Made by a program: the position numbers and the translations under genes. A stretch of DNA of 64,000 nucleotides from Flavobacteriaceae bacterium (GTDB taxonomy: Bacteria > Bacteroidota > Bacteroidia > Flavobacteriales > Flavobacteriaceae), in the NCBI GenBank assembly GCA_013003555.1, contig JABDIV010000069.1, positions 62,001 to 126,000 of the forward strand, in the 5' to 3' direction. Each line of letters begins with the position of its first letter. The first letter of the stretch is position 1. Below, one piece after another: positions 48,864 through 59,541 of this stretch. A model generated the notes under the pieces. That model was not told the origin of the DNA, ran no database searches, and saw only the letters and a program-made list of their open reading frames with translations.

Positions 48864-50549
48864 TTATTTCGTTTTATATCCTGGTCCTCGAACAACTCGC
48901 CCCGGAAGTTTACCAGTATGTTCACCGTTTTTCAGTACCTGTTCCCCATTTACAAAAACGTGAACCATACCCGATGCTAGTTGATGGGGGCTGTTAAAAG
49001 TAGCATGATCGGTAATCGTTTTAGGATCGAAAATCGCCAGGTCTGCAAAGAAGCCTGTTTTCAAAAGTCCACGGTCTTTGATCTTTAAATTCTTGGCTGG
49101 CAGAGCAGTTAGTTTATGAATGGCTTCTTCCAGCGGAATCACGTTCTCATCGCGAACATATTTACCGAGAAGTCGGGCAAAGTTTCCATAGGCCCTTGGA
49201 TGGGTATTCGATTTTAAAAAAACACCTTCAGGAGCCATTGATCCGGCATCAGAACCAAAACTCATATAGGGTAAAGCGATCTGCTTTTTAACATTCTCTT
49301 CCGACATTAAAAAATAAACCGTTCCCACCCGACTGCCATCCTCAATAACCAGGTCGATGGCAGTTTCCTCGGGAGATTTATTCCGCATTCTGGCCACCTC
49401 TGCAAGGGTTTTACCCGTGAGATGCTTAAGGCTGTCATTTTTAAATCCAATTAAAAGCACTTTTTCAGGAGATTCGGCCGACAACATTAAATTTTCCCAT
49501 TGATCGGTAGGGGTTCTCATTTCGGTAATGACCCGCTTTCTGACATCGGGATCTCTCAGTCGTTTAGCCCATTCATCATATCCACCTTCCTGCACCCACG
49601 GTGGCATAGATGCATCCAAGCCTGTAGCACCGGCAATGTAGGTGTACATGTCGGTTGTTATATGGAGACCGGCCTGCCTCGCCGAGTCAATCTTAGCAAC
49701 TACCTGATCATATTTGTGCCAATTTGCCTTTCCACTCATTTTTAAATGATAAACTTCAGCTCTTATTTGGGCTTCATCAGCAATGCGAATGAGTTCGTTC
49801 AGACTGTTTAAAATGTTGGCCCCTTCGCTTCTCATATGAGAGATATACATGCCATCGTATTCTGAAGCTATTTTACACAATTCGATAAGCTCTTCGGTGC
49901 TCGAATAAAACGCAGGCGCATAAATTAATGATGATCCCACACCAAGGGCACCTTCTTCCATCGCCTGCCGAACCATGTCCTTCATACGGGTCAGCTCTTC
50001 GGCATTGGGAGCTCGATTTTCGAAACCTAATTCATGAATACGCAATGTCGTTGCCCCTACGAACGAGGCAATATTTGGTGAAATACCCTTTTCAACGAGG
50101 TATTCAAGATATTCTGAAAGTGTATTCCATTTAATATCAAATTTAATGTCTCCCTGGGCGACCATTTGTTGGTTTTTCATGGATTCATTCATAGGCCCCA
50201 TCGACCAACCCTCACCAAATACTTCAAGAGTCACCCCTTGTTTGATGTCACTCATTGATCGACCATCTTCTATAAGTGAAATCGTTGCCCAGCTAAGCAT
50301 ATTTATAAAACCAGGAGAAACAACCAGGCCGGTTGCATCTATTATATCATTTGAGGAGGCAGCCGAAAGGTCACCAATGGCTGCGATGGTATCGGCCTGA
50401 ATCGCGATATCACCAACCATTCCTTTATTTCCACTGCCGTCAACAATGGTTCCATTTCTGATGATAGTATCATATTCTGGAGCGTTTTCGCATTGATAAC
50501 AGGTTAATCCGATGACCAATGTAATAAATGCCGCCCTTACTGAATTCAT
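48864..50549 (-). CDS. N-acyl-D-amino-acid deacylase-like amidohydrolase, lipoprotein
   Basis: Cys after the signal (LTCYQCENAPEYDTIIRNGTIVDGSG); SSLIYAPAFYSSTEELIEL; YISHMRSEG; FGSDAGSMAPEG. Confidence 0.9.
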   Translation of the reverse strand: MNSVRAAFITLVIGLTCYQCENAPEYDTIIRNGTIVDGSGNKGMVGDIAIQADTIAAIGDLSAASSNDIIDATGLVVSPGFINMLSWATISLIEDGRSMSDIKQGVTLEVFGEGWSMGPMNESMKNQQMVAQGDIKFDIKWNTLSEYLEYLVEKGISPNIASFVGATTLRIHELGFENRAPNAEELTRMKDMVRQAMEEGALGVGSSLIYAPAFYSSTEELIELCKIASEYDGMYISHMRSEGANILNSLNELIRIADEAQIRAEVYHLKMSGKANWHKYDQVVAKIDSARQAGLHITTDMYTYIAGATGLDASMPPWVQEGGYDEWAKRLRDPDVRKRVITEMRTPTDQWENLMLSAESPEKVLLIGFKNDSLKHLTGKTLAEVARMRNKSPEETAIDLVIEDGSRVGTVYFLMSEENVKKQIALPYMSFGSDAGSMAPEGVFLKSNTHPRAYGNFARLLGKYVRDENVIPLEEAIHKLTALPAKNLKIKDRGLLKTGFFADLAIFDPKTITDHATFNSPHQLASGMVHVFVNGEQVLKNGEHTGKLPGRVVRGPGYKTK

Positions 50550-50750
50550 AGTTTTATTTTTTAATGATATTTCTTCGATTCAAATTTATATATCCGACTA
50601 AGTCTGTTAAGAATTAAACATGCTATTTTAGTCACCCAGGTTAATGATTTAGTCGGTAAGTTCTCAATAATGAATACTTGAGGAAGATTGATAAGGCCAT
50701 GAGGTTTTCAACCGATCTAAGATACTAAATATTTCAATTGAATAGATGAC

Positions 50751-51311
50751 TCAACCTTTACCTGGGACATGTTTTCGTGAATTCAATAAACGCCCAATTA
50801 GCAAGGGTCCAAGAACAAGATAAATCATTGCTGTATATAGTCCCGGGAAATAACCACCAACATATAATGAGGTTCCCAGATGTGCCAGGCCATTGAACAT
50901 TATTCCGAATAGAATGAAAAAAACCGGAATGATTAAAAAGCTACCTGAGCGCCAGAAAAGTGTAATACCACCAAGAATAAAAATAAAGTAGGCTACCATG
51001 TTAAAAACTAGCCAAATATCGGTTGGATATGGTGGTTGATTGAAAAGTGCAGGCAGTTCAATTACGAACCCTGTAAGGTATTCCTCGGTAAAATGAAGAA
51101 ATTGAACACCCAGGGCGAAAAGATAAAGCGGCAAAACCGATTTCGGATCGGGAACCCTTTTATCAAAACTAAGCTGACAAAAGATAAAGCTTATGATAAT
51201 ACCAGGAACGAAAACCAATACCAAACCGATTGATCGCGATACAAACCATAGGGCAAGGATTGAGACCAAGGCAATTACCACGGAAATAATAACGGGTTTT
51301 TTGAAAACCAT
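50751..51311 (-). CDS. HXXEE-like membrane protein
   Basis: Multi-TM protein with FLHFTEEYLTGF. Confidence 0.65.
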   Translation of the reverse strand: MVFKKPVIISVVIALVSILALWFVSRSIGLVLVFVPGIIISFIFCQLSFDKRVPDPKSVLPLYLFALGVQFLHFTEEYLTGFVIELPALFNQPPYPTDIWLVFNMVAYFIFILGGITLFWRSGSFLIIPVFFILFGIMFNGLAHLGTSLYVGGYFPGLYTAMIYLVLGPLLIGRLLNSRKHVPGKG

Positions 51312-51378
51312 CAGCTAGTGGCCGGCAATCTTTTTAAGTAAAGCCTGAGTCTAAGTTAATCCAAATATGATATACAGC

Positions 51379-52506
51379 CTATTCCAGAACAACTATATTC
51401 TTTACTTCGCATATCTGCTTTAATTCATTTGGCCAAACCGAAACGGTGACTTCACCCAAATGGGCACAACGAAGCAAATACATATAAGTTCGCGCCTGTC
51501 CGATTCCTCCACCAATGCTCAAGGGTATTTCATCATTCAAGATGGCCTGATGGTAGGGGAGTTCAAGAAAATCGAGCTGACCTGACAATTCCAATTGCAG
51601 TTTCATTGTTTCTTTGGTCACCCTTACTCCCATGGAAGTAAGTTCATGCCGGCGTTTGGTTACCGGATTATAGACCAAAATATCACCATTTAATCCAAAC
51701 ATTTGCTCACCATTTTTCATGATCGTTGGTGTGATCCAGTCGTCGTAGTCGGCTGCCCGCATTTCGTGGGGATAACCATCTTTTAATACCGCCCCTATAC
51801 CGATGATAAATACGGCCGGATATTTCTCAAGGAGTTTATTTTCTCGTTCCTTTCTCGGAAGATCTGGAAACATGGCCAAGATTTCTTCGGCATGAATAAA
51901 CTTCAATTCTTCCGGAAAATCAGGATAGCGATCATCATTTAATTCCGGGAATTCTTTTCTGGCCATACGTCCGGCATCCCTAATTACAGCCCAGATATTT
52001 TTTACGGTATCTTTCAGATAACCGAGGGTTCTGTCTTCAGGGGTAATGCGCTTTTCCCAATCCCATTGATCAACATAGCAGGAGTGATCGTGATCGAGGA
52101 AATAATCTTTTCGTATGGCCCTCATATCGGTATTGATACCTTGACCTTCTTCGCATTCAAATTGCGCCAGGGCCATGCGTTTCCATTTCGTGGCTGCCTG
52201 AACGACTTGGGTCGGAATCCGCTCCTTTAGTCCGAGACCTGCCGGAAATTCAACCGGAGTTCTTGAACCATCTCGATCGAGGTAGTCATTTACACCACTA
52301 TCTTTTCTTACGATAAGCGGCACCTGGACCATTTGAAGGTTGAGCTTCTCTGCAAGTCCCTTTTCAATATAGTCTTTGACCATATACAATGCTTTCATGC
52401 GGCTCAATGGTGGCAGTACCGGGCTATAATTTTCAGGAAGAATTTTACTGACTTCGTCATAGGTGCTTATTCCGGGTCCTGCGAGATCTGCTTGTTTTGA
52501 TTTCAT
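51379..52506 (-). CDS. asnA: aspartate--ammonia ligase
   Basis: VVQAATKWKRMAL; EGQGINTDMRAIRKDY; SHSCYVDQWDWEK-like DHSCYVDQWDWEK; LSIGGGIGQARTYMYLL. Confidence 0.93.
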   Translation of the reverse strand: MKSKQADLAGPGISTYDEVSKILPENYSPVLPPLSRMKALYMVKDYIEKGLAEKLNLQMVQVPLIVRKDSGVNDYLDRDGSRTPVEFPAGLGLKERIPTQVVQAATKWKRMALAQFECEEGQGINTDMRAIRKDYFLDHDHSCYVDQWDWEKRITPEDRTLGYLKDTVKNIWAVIRDAGRMARKEFPELNDDRYPDFPEELKFIHAEEILAMFPDLPRKERENKLLEKYPAVFIIGIGAVLKDGYPHEMRAADYDDWITPTIMKNGEQMFGLNGDILVYNPVTKRRHELTSMGVRVTKETMKLQLELSGQLDFLELPYHQAILNDEIPLSIGGGIGQARTYMYLLRCAHLGEVTVSVWPNELKQICEVKNIVVLE

Positions 52507-52666
52507 TCTTTTGTGGTTTAATTTGGATATTGCCGAGTAGGTTTCTCGATCTTTTTGACATTTGGATAACTCTCAAAGTTAAGGATTCAGAACTGTAAAA
52601 AAAGTGACAAATCTCAGTTTTAAATGTTCAATATTAACGATTTCATCAAGGGATACTTCCTCTAAA

Positions 52667-52699
52667 AAAGGTTCAATGACCCGAGATCATTGAACCTTT
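52667..52699 (-). terminator. intrinsic terminator downstream of the 52727-53224 gene
   Basis: Perfect 13-bp stem AAAGGTTCAATGA/TCATTGAACCTTT, 7-nt loop, followed on the minus strand by TTT(T) from 52664-52666. Confidence 0.8.
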
Positions 52700-52726
52700 A
52701 TTATCATCGGAAGTATTTTTACCAGA

Positions 52727-53224
52727 TTAGTACGTCAACGTACCTTCACCTTGATTGCTAAATACACCTGAAGTTGGCCCTGTAAATTCAAACACGCCGT
52801 AAAGCCTCAGTGTACCGCTAACATTTTCAAAACGGCCAGTTCCACTGTAATAATAGTAGTCATTATAAAAGCCGTTTTCATCTTCACCTCCTCCTATATT
52901 ATAGAAGAATAATTGGTCACCATTAGCTGCAATTTGATACCCGTTTAAAATATGAATGTCACCAAAATCAGTACAGTATGTAATGGTAACACTAAAATTT
53001 CCGATCAGGGTACCTTTTCCTTGTCCTTCTATTAAGACTTGAACCAGTCCCTCATCACAGACATCAGGAGTTACAATTTGGAATGTTCCGGAAGAGCGCA
53101 TTTTAAACGGGCGTTCAACCTGCACCCCTCTCTTTTGTGATTCGTCGATAGGCTCATCGACATCACAGCTAATAAAGCTTATGGCAATCATAGCCATAAA
53201 CAATAAAACGAGTCTTGCTTTCAT
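52727..53224 (-). CDS. small lipoprotein, beta-barrel-like hypothetical
   Basis: Lipobox SFISC; Gly/Tyr-rich beta repeats (GTGRFENVSGTLRLYGVFEF). Confidence 0.75.
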   Translation of the reverse strand: MKARLVLLFMAMIAISFISCDVDEPIDESQKRGVQVERPFKMRSSGTFQIVTPDVCDEGLVQVLIEGQGKGTLIGNFSVTITYCTDFGDIHILNGYQIAANGDQLFFYNIGGGEDENGFYNDYYYYSGTGRFENVSGTLRLYGVFEFTGPTSGVFSNQGEGTLTY

Positions 53225-53359
53225 TATGTTATTAATATATTAAAAAGGTTAAAAGCAATACTTCCGAATGCAGTTTGAAAATAGTCGATAATTGAAAATT
53301 AAATTATGACTTTTGTTAGTTCGATTTAATTATTTTTTTTAGTCATTTAATCTCTAAAA

Positions 53360-55261
53360 CTAACTTTGCTCAACTAAAACTTCCTTTTGAAAGACCAGAT
53401 CCCTGATTTCATCAAGCACTGCCGGATCTTCAATCGTTGCAATGGCTGTAAAGGGTTTCTGATCTACAATATTTCGCATGGTTTTTCTCAATATTTTACC
53501 AGATCGTGTTTTTGGTAATCTTTTGGCAAAATATACCGTTTTAAATGCAGCTACAGGACCGAGGTTGTCACGTACCTTTTGTATGAGATCTGCGGAAATA
53601 ATTTCCTGAGGCGTGGTGACACCATCCTTTAGAACAACAAATCCTACAGGAATCTGACCTTTCATTTCATCGGCTATGCCAATCACAGCGCATTCTGCAA
53701 CATCGGGATAGGTTGCAACGATCTCTTCTATGGTTGCTGTTGATAACCGATGGCCGGCCACATTTATAATGTCGTCCATGCGTCCGGTAATATATATATA
53801 CCCTTCGGCATCTTTATAGGCGGAATCTTCGGCATTGTAAAAACCGGGATATTTGGTGAAATACGCTGCGATAAACCGTTCAGTGTTCCTCCATAGGTTG
53901 GTAAGAAAGCCTGGTGGGGTAGGTCGTTTAATAACAAGAGAACCTTCTTCTTGTGGCCCGACTTCCTCTCCATCTTGATCGAGAATGGTCATGTTGTACC
54001 CAGGTACACTCACGCTTGATGAGCCTGGTTTAACGGGTAGTAGTTCTAATCCAGGCATATTGGCAATCATCGGCCAGCCACTTTCTGTCTGCCACCAATG
54101 ATCGATAACGGGGATATTTAGTAATTTCTGTGCCCATTTTAAAGTTCCGGTATCACATCGTTCTCCAGCAAGGAACAAATAACGCAATGACGACAGATCA
54201 TACTTAGATTTAAGTTCGCCGTTTGGATCCTCTTTTACGATGGCACGAAATGCTGTAGGTGCTGTGAAAAACACATTGATATTATAATCGTTAATAACAC
54301 GCCAGAATGTACCTGCATCTGGTGTTCTAACCGGTTTTCCTTCAAACAACACCGTGGTACATCCTTGAATAAGCGGTGCATAAACGATATAGGAATGCCC
54401 GACAACCCAACCAACGTCGCTTGCGGCCCAAAAGACATCACCTGGTTTACAGTTATAAATATAATCCATGCTAAATTTCATGGATACTGCATGGCCACCA
54501 TTATCACGCATCACCCCTTTAGGCTTACCCGTGGTACCTGAAGTATAAATTATATATAAAGTATCGGTCGATTTTACTTCGACATATTTAGCGGGCTTTG
54601 ATTTGGCTTTGAGAATCTGCCAGTCTATATCACGAGGTTCGATCATTTCGGCTTTATATTCTGGGCGTTGGTACAAGACCACATGATCAACTTTGTGGGC
54701 TGCAAGATCGAGAGCCTGGTCAACCAGCGTTTTGTATGGTATAACTTTTTGAACTTCTATACCACACGAGGCTGTAAGCATGACCTTTGGTGTGGCATTA
54801 TCAATTCGCACCGCTAATTCATTTGGTGCAAATCCACCAAAAACCACTGAATGAATAGCTCCAATCCTGGCGCAGGCTAGCATAGCGAATACGGTTTGAG
54901 ATATCATTGGCATATAAATGATGACCCGATCTCCCTTGGTCACACCAAGGCTAAGAAGCATGCCGGCTACCATTTCCACTTCATGTAGTAACTGTGCGTA
55001 GGTATAAGTCATTTTTTTATCAGTCACCGGAGAATCGTAAATCAGGGCGAGCTGATTGCCTCGTCCTGCCTTTACATGACGGTCTAAGGCTAAATAACTC
55101 GTATTTAAGGTGCCATCGGAGTACCAGCGATCAAATCCTTCATCCGATTTTGAATAAATAGTTTCCGGAAATTTAAACCAATCGATTTTTTCGGCTTGCT
55201 CTTTCCAAAATGACTCATAATCAGTAATGCTTTTTTGATGAAATGCCTTATAAGTTCTCAT
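53360..55261 (-). CDS. acetyl/propionyl-CoA synthetase (PrpE/Acs type)
   Basis: YTSGTTGKPKGVMRDNGGHAV; WWQTESGWPM; GYIYITGRMDDIINVAGHRLSTATIEE; KTRSGKILRKTMR. Confidence 0.95.
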   Translation of the reverse strand: MRTYKAFHQKSITDYESFWKEQAEKIDWFKFPETIYSKSDEGFDRWYSDGTLNTSYLALDRHVKAGRGNQLALIYDSPVTDKKMTYTYAQLLHEVEMVAGMLLSLGVTKGDRVIIYMPMISQTVFAMLACARIGAIHSVVFGGFAPNELAVRIDNATPKVMLTASCGIEVQKVIPYKTLVDQALDLAAHKVDHVVLYQRPEYKAEMIEPRDIDWQILKAKSKPAKYVEVKSTDTLYIIYTSGTTGKPKGVMRDNGGHAVSMKFSMDYIYNCKPGDVFWAASDVGWVVGHSYIVYAPLIQGCTTVLFEGKPVRTPDAGTFWRVINDYNINVFFTAPTAFRAIVKEDPNGELKSKYDLSSLRYLFLAGERCDTGTLKWAQKLLNIPVIDHWWQTESGWPMIANMPGLELLPVKPGSSSVSVPGYNMTILDQDGEEVGPQEEGSLVIKRPTPPGFLTNLWRNTERFIAAYFTKYPGFYNAEDSAYKDAEGYIYITGRMDDIINVAGHRLSTATIEEIVATYPDVAECAVIGIADEMKGQIPVGFVVLKDGVTTPQEIISADLIQKVRDNLGPVAAFKTVYFAKRLPKTRSGKILRKTMRNIVDQKPFTAIATIEDPAVLDEIRDLVFQKEVLVEQS

Positions 55262-55416
55262 AAGAAATCAATTTTTATATCAAGGATAAAGGTCTGCCAT
55301 ATAAAGATTAAAAAACATGATTTTGATCAGATAAAACAGTATTTTTAAAAGAGATATACTTAAATGGAAAGCCTTGTTTTTTTGCAAATTTCTTTTGTAA
55401 ATTGCGCATGATAATT

Positions 55417-56043
55417 ATGAAAAAAATTCTATTTCTTTTCCTGGTTGTGCACTCCTTATTATTACATGCACAGGACGATTATATTTCTTGGTCGTCCTTT
55501 CAATTACAGACTGATCTTACTGACAAATCGGTATTAAGTGTTAAACCAATTTTCAGACATAATGAAAATTTGAGTCGATATCAGAACATGTCGGTCGACA
55601 TTATTTTTAAGCAGAATTTAGGCAAAGGCTGGTCAGGTCAATTATTATCACGTTCATGGTTTATTCCGGACAGTGACTACAGGCACTTTATTTTTTTTGA
55701 TATTGCAAATACCCTTGGAAAAAATCAAACTAAAGTAACTAACCGTTTACGATATCATTGGGCCTTCGAGATTGCCGGTAACACTGATTTAGATTTTTTT
55801 CGTTGGGCGACTAATATTAGTTTTTTTAACAAGAAAAAGCTAAGACCTTATGTCACAATAGAACCCTGGTTACGTGCCGATGGTATATATCAGTTTCAAT
55901 TAATCCGATATGAGCCCGGCATTAAATGGATCTTTAATGAAAAGCTCAGCCTTGATTTTCAGTATCGCATCGAGAAAACCATTAACAGGGAGCCAGACAA
56001 CCAAGTAAATGTTTTTGTTATAAATCTGTTGTATAAAATTTAG
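55417..56043 (+). CDS. DUF2490-like outer membrane protein
   Basis: Signal peptide MKKILFLFLVVHSLLLHAQDDYISWSSFQLQTDL and beta-strand-rich body; listed ORF begins 55402. Confidence 0.75.
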   Translation: MKKILFLFLVVHSLLLHAQDDYISWSSFQLQTDLTDKSVLSVKPIFRHNENLSRYQNMSVDIIFKQNLGKGWSGQLLSRSWFIPDSDYRHFIFFDIANTLGKNQTKVTNRLRYHWAFEIAGNTDLDFFRWATNISFFNKKKLRPYVTIEPWLRADGIYQFQLIRYEPGIKWIFNEKLSLDFQYRIEKTINREPDNQVNVFVINLLYKI

Positions 56044-56108
56044 GATGCATATTATGTCTAAATTTTATCAAGAGCTGACCATTCCGGAATCCTACCGAAA
56101 CTAATTAT

Positions 56109-56849
56109 CTAATTAGCTATTACGGTGAAAATACCAGGATCGGGTTTTAGTCTTTCATCAGTCATGCCTTTATGCTCGTAGGGAATGGTGTTTAAAACAT
56201 AGCGCATGGCCTCTTTTCTTGCAATATCCTTGTTATTGCCTTTAATGACCACCCAGGGTGATTTTTTTGTACCGGTCTTATCGAACATGGCCTGTTTATA
56301 TCGGGTGTAATCTCCCCATTTCATTTGAGCCTGGATATCGACTGTGCTTAATTTCCAACTGATGAGCGGATTTTCCTTACGCTCATCAAGTCTCTTTTTT
56401 TGCTCGTCTTTATCGATAGAAAACCATAATTTGATTAAATAATAGTCATCATCAATAAGGATATTTTCAATGGTGATGACCTGTTCCATGAACTTTCTGT
56501 ATTGCTCTTTTGTGCAAAAACCCATGACAGGTTCAACCACTGCGCGGTTATACCAGCTCCTGTCGAAGAATACTATTTCACCCGGATCAGGTAAATGGGC
56601 CAGATAGCGTTTGAAATACCATTGACCACGTTCAACATCAGATGGCTTATTCAAGGCTATAACACGATAAAACCGAGGATTGATATATCGGATAAATCGC
56701 ATAATAGCTCCGCCTTTTCCGGCGCTATCCCTGCCTTCAAAAACAATGATCAATTTCTTGTTATTTTCAATGATCCAGTTCTGCATCCGAACCATTTCAA
56801 CCTGTAGGTTGATATATTCCTGATCGTTCTCTAAGGCATGTAAATGCAT
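56109..56849 (-). CDS. ppk2: polyphosphate kinase 2 family protein
   Basis: VFEGRDSAGKGGAIMRFI Walker A; FFDRSWYNRAVVEPVMGFC Walker B. Confidence 0.95.
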   Translation of the reverse strand: MHLHALENDQEYINLQVEMVRMQNWIIENNKKLIIVFEGRDSAGKGGAIMRFIRYINPRFYRVIALNKPSDVERGQWYFKRYLAHLPDPGEIVFFDRSWYNRAVVEPVMGFCTKEQYRKFMEQVITIENILIDDDYYLIKLWFSIDKDEQKKRLDERKENPLISWKLSTVDIQAQMKWGDYTRYKQAMFDKTGTKKSPWVVIKGNNKDIARKEAMRYVLNTIPYEHKGMTDERLKPDPGIFTVIAN

Positions 56850-56901
56850 ACTACCGATTTCAAATTTATTTTTTTACTTGACAATTTACAAGCTTCAATC
56901 G

Positions 56902-58104
56902 CTAATCGTTGGTCATGATGAACAACGGCAGCATTTCGAAGTTTTTGTAATAGGGATGTAGCCGTTCCCGGTTATAAAACTTATCGATATTGATGAATTT
57001 TTTAGTCTCTGTTACGACCTCTATCGGTACATGATCATAACGACCATTTTTTAGAACGACCATTCGTCCATCGATACCGCTTAAGATCAAATCAAGTGCG
57101 AGGTTTCCATAGGCCGTTGGCACAACCGAATCGATAAAATCAGGATCACCACAGCGTACCAGGTATCCCAGTTTTTGATTGATGACATTAACTCGGTTGC
57201 CATTGTTGTATTTTGGTGATACATTTTTTAATGCCAGGGATACTTCATCGCCGATACCACCCAGTTTCGCATGACCGAAAGCGTCTTTTTCGCCATGTTC
57301 AAACATCATTTCACCACCTTCGAAAGTTGCACCTTCAGATACAAGCACAATAGAGTATTTGCTTGGGTTTTTTTGACGATCTTCGGAGAGCAATTCTGCG
57401 AGGTGATCGATTTGGAACGGCGCTTCCGGAATTACACATCTATGGGCAGCTCCGGCAAGTGTGGGTAGCATCGCCGTAAAACCCGCATATCGGCCAAATA
57501 CTTCAAGAACAAGGAATCGTTCATGGGAGCCAGCAGCTGTACGTAAACTATTCGAAAGACTTATGGTACGCGTTACACAGGTACTAAACCCGATACAATA
57601 ATCGGTGCCGGGAACGTCATTATCCATAGTTTTTGGAATAGCCATTACCTTAACACCATTTTTAAATAAATGGACGGCATAACTCAAGGTGTCATCCCCA
57701 CCAATTGCAATGAGATAATCAACACCAATCCATTCCAGGTTTTTAATGACTTCAGGTGTAAGATCGTTGATATCCTTTTTATAAGTATCTTTTAAATGTT
57801 GGGGAACCATATTCTTTGATACATGACTTGCCCGGGTACGGGATGTGTGTAAGAATGTACCCCCGGTTCGTGCTGCTTTATTTACCCGCTCCTTGGATAA
57901 TTCCATGAAATTATTACTGTTATCATGCTTTTTATCACGCACAATATCTACAAGTCCGGCCCAGCCGCGTTTAAAACCAACTACTTTATAGCCTTCGCGT
58001 ATTGCCCTGAATGTTACTGCGCGTATCGCTGGATTCAGACCGGGTACATCACCGCCGCCCGTGAGGATCCCAATCGTTCCTTTTGATTTCTTAGTCTTCG
58101 TCAT
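56902..58104 (-). CDS. pfkA: 6-phosphofructokinase, sequence features of the PPi-dependent type
   Basis: GILTGGGDVPGLNPAIRAV; AIGGDDTLSYAV; IPKTMDNDVPGTD. Confidence 0.92.
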   Translation of the reverse strand: MTKTKKSKGTIGILTGGGDVPGLNPAIRAVTFRAIREGYKVVGFKRGWAGLVDIVRDKKHDNSNNFMELSKERVNKAARTGGTFLHTSRTRASHVSKNMVPQHLKDTYKKDINDLTPEVIKNLEWIGVDYLIAIGGDDTLSYAVHLFKNGVKVMAIPKTMDNDVPGTDYCIGFSTCVTRTISLSNSLRTAAGSHERFLVLEVFGRYAGFTAMLPTLAGAAHRCVIPEAPFQIDHLAELLSEDRQKNPSKYSIVLVSEGATFEGGEMMFEHGEKDAFGHAKLGGIGDEVSLALKNVSPKYNNGNRVNVINQKLGYLVRCGDPDFIDSVVPTAYGNLALDLILSGIDGRMVVLKNGRYDHVPIEVVTETKKFINIDKFYNRERLHPYYKNFEMLPLFIMTND

Positions 58105-58266
58105 TTTATGTTTTTAGTTTGGAAATATTTATTTATGAAATGAAATCCGAAGTTAATAAAATTATCACGAATTTAGAATAAGAATTGCTTTCAAAAACTG
58201 AGCAATGTCAGCTTCTTTAAGGATTCGATTGCATTATCTTTACATATCAATAAAAAATATATCACA

Positions 58267-59319
58267 ATGTCTGTTAATATACACGAGTTACTTGGGAAAG
58301 AATCTGATTATCTATTAGGTCATAACTGTCAAACCATTAGCAAAGATCGGCTTCATTTGCCTGGCCCCGACTATGTAGATCGGGTGTTAATGCCATCTGA
58401 CAGGAATCCGGCAGTGATGCGGAATTTGCAAACCTTATTCGACCACGGCCGATTGGCAGGATCGGGTTATGTTTCGATCTTGCCGGTTGACCAGGGAATA
58501 GAACATACGGCCGGAGCGTCTTTTGCGCCCAATCCGATATATTTTGATCCTGAAAAAATAGTTGAGTTAGCTGTTGAAGGGGGTTGTAATGCAGTGGCTT
58601 CCACTTTAGGCGTTCTGGGATCAGTGAGTCGGAAATATGCCCATAAGATTCCATTCCTGTTGAAACTGAACCATAACGAATTGCTGACGTATCCCAATAA
58701 ATATGATCAGATCATGTTTGCGAGTATCGACCAGGCCTTTGATATGGGATGTGTGGCAGTTGGTGCCACGATTTATTACGGTTCGCCAGAAAGTACAAGG
58801 CAGATACAGGAAATCACCGAAGCCTTTGAATATGCACATGAACTGGGATTGGTCACAGTATTATGGGCCTATCTGAGAAATTCAGCCTTCAAAAAAGACG
58901 GGACTGATTATCATGTTTCAGCCGATATTACCGGACAGGCTAACCATTTAGCATCGACCATTCAAGCAGACATCGTTAAGCAAAAACAAGCAGAGAACAA
59001 CGGTGGTTTTAAGGCTATACAATTTGCCAAGACCCACGATAAGGTTTATTCTGAATTAACAAGTGATCATCCGATAGATCTTACGCGTTACCAGGTGGCC
59101 AACTGTTTGATGGGACGTGCCGGACTGATAAATTCTGGAGGAGGTTCTGGCGAGAATGACCTGGCCCAGGCCATAAGGACAGCTGTCATCAATAAACGAG
59201 CAGGCGGTATGGGTCTGATCTCAGGACGAAAGGCATTCCAAAAACCGATGAATGAAGGCGTTAGATTATTAAATGCTATTCAGGACGTTTATTTGGATAA
59301 AAGTATTTCTATTGCCTAG
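58267..59319 (+). CDS. fbaB: class I fructose-bisphosphate aldolase (FbaB/DhnA type)
   Basis: [51 protein letters not shown]. Confidence 0.93.
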   Translation: MSVNIHELLGKESDYLLGHNCQTISKDRLHLPGPDYVDRVLMPSDRNPAVMRNLQTLFDHGRLAGSGYVSILPVDQGIEHTAGASFAPNPIYFDPEKIVELAVEGGCNAVASTLGVLGSVSRKYAHKIPFLLKLNHNELLTYPNKYDQIMFASIDQAFDMGCVAVGATIYYGSPESTRQIQEITEAFEYAHELGLVTVLWAYLRNSAFKKDGTDYHVSADITGQANHLASTIQADIVKQKQAENNGGFKAIQFAKTHDKVYSELTSDHPIDLTRYQVANCLMGRAGLINSGGGSGENDLAQAIRTAVINKRAGGMGLISGRKAFQKPMNEGVRLLNAIQDVYLDKSISIA

Positions 59320-59486
59320 AATGTATTAGGATCGAAAAACTCAGGTATTTGTTTTTTGAATTTTAAATACTTTTTGTGAAGTCCGCCTGATACGTTATTG
59401 ACGTCAAATTCAATAATAAAGGCATTTTCTTCAACCGTATGTATTGCTTTATACCTGCGTTTTGTGCCGATACGAATGATCACCAC
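59316..59486 (-). pseudogene. short ORF or degraded gene convergent to fbaB
   Basis: Manual translation of gap: [59 protein letters not shown] start; similar-looking coding text upstream in another frame (VQEDFEHPVNGQ). Confidence 0.35.
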
Positions 59487-59541
59487 ATGAATGATATCGA
59501 AATCTGACCATTGACCGGATGTTCAAAATCCTCTTGCACCT

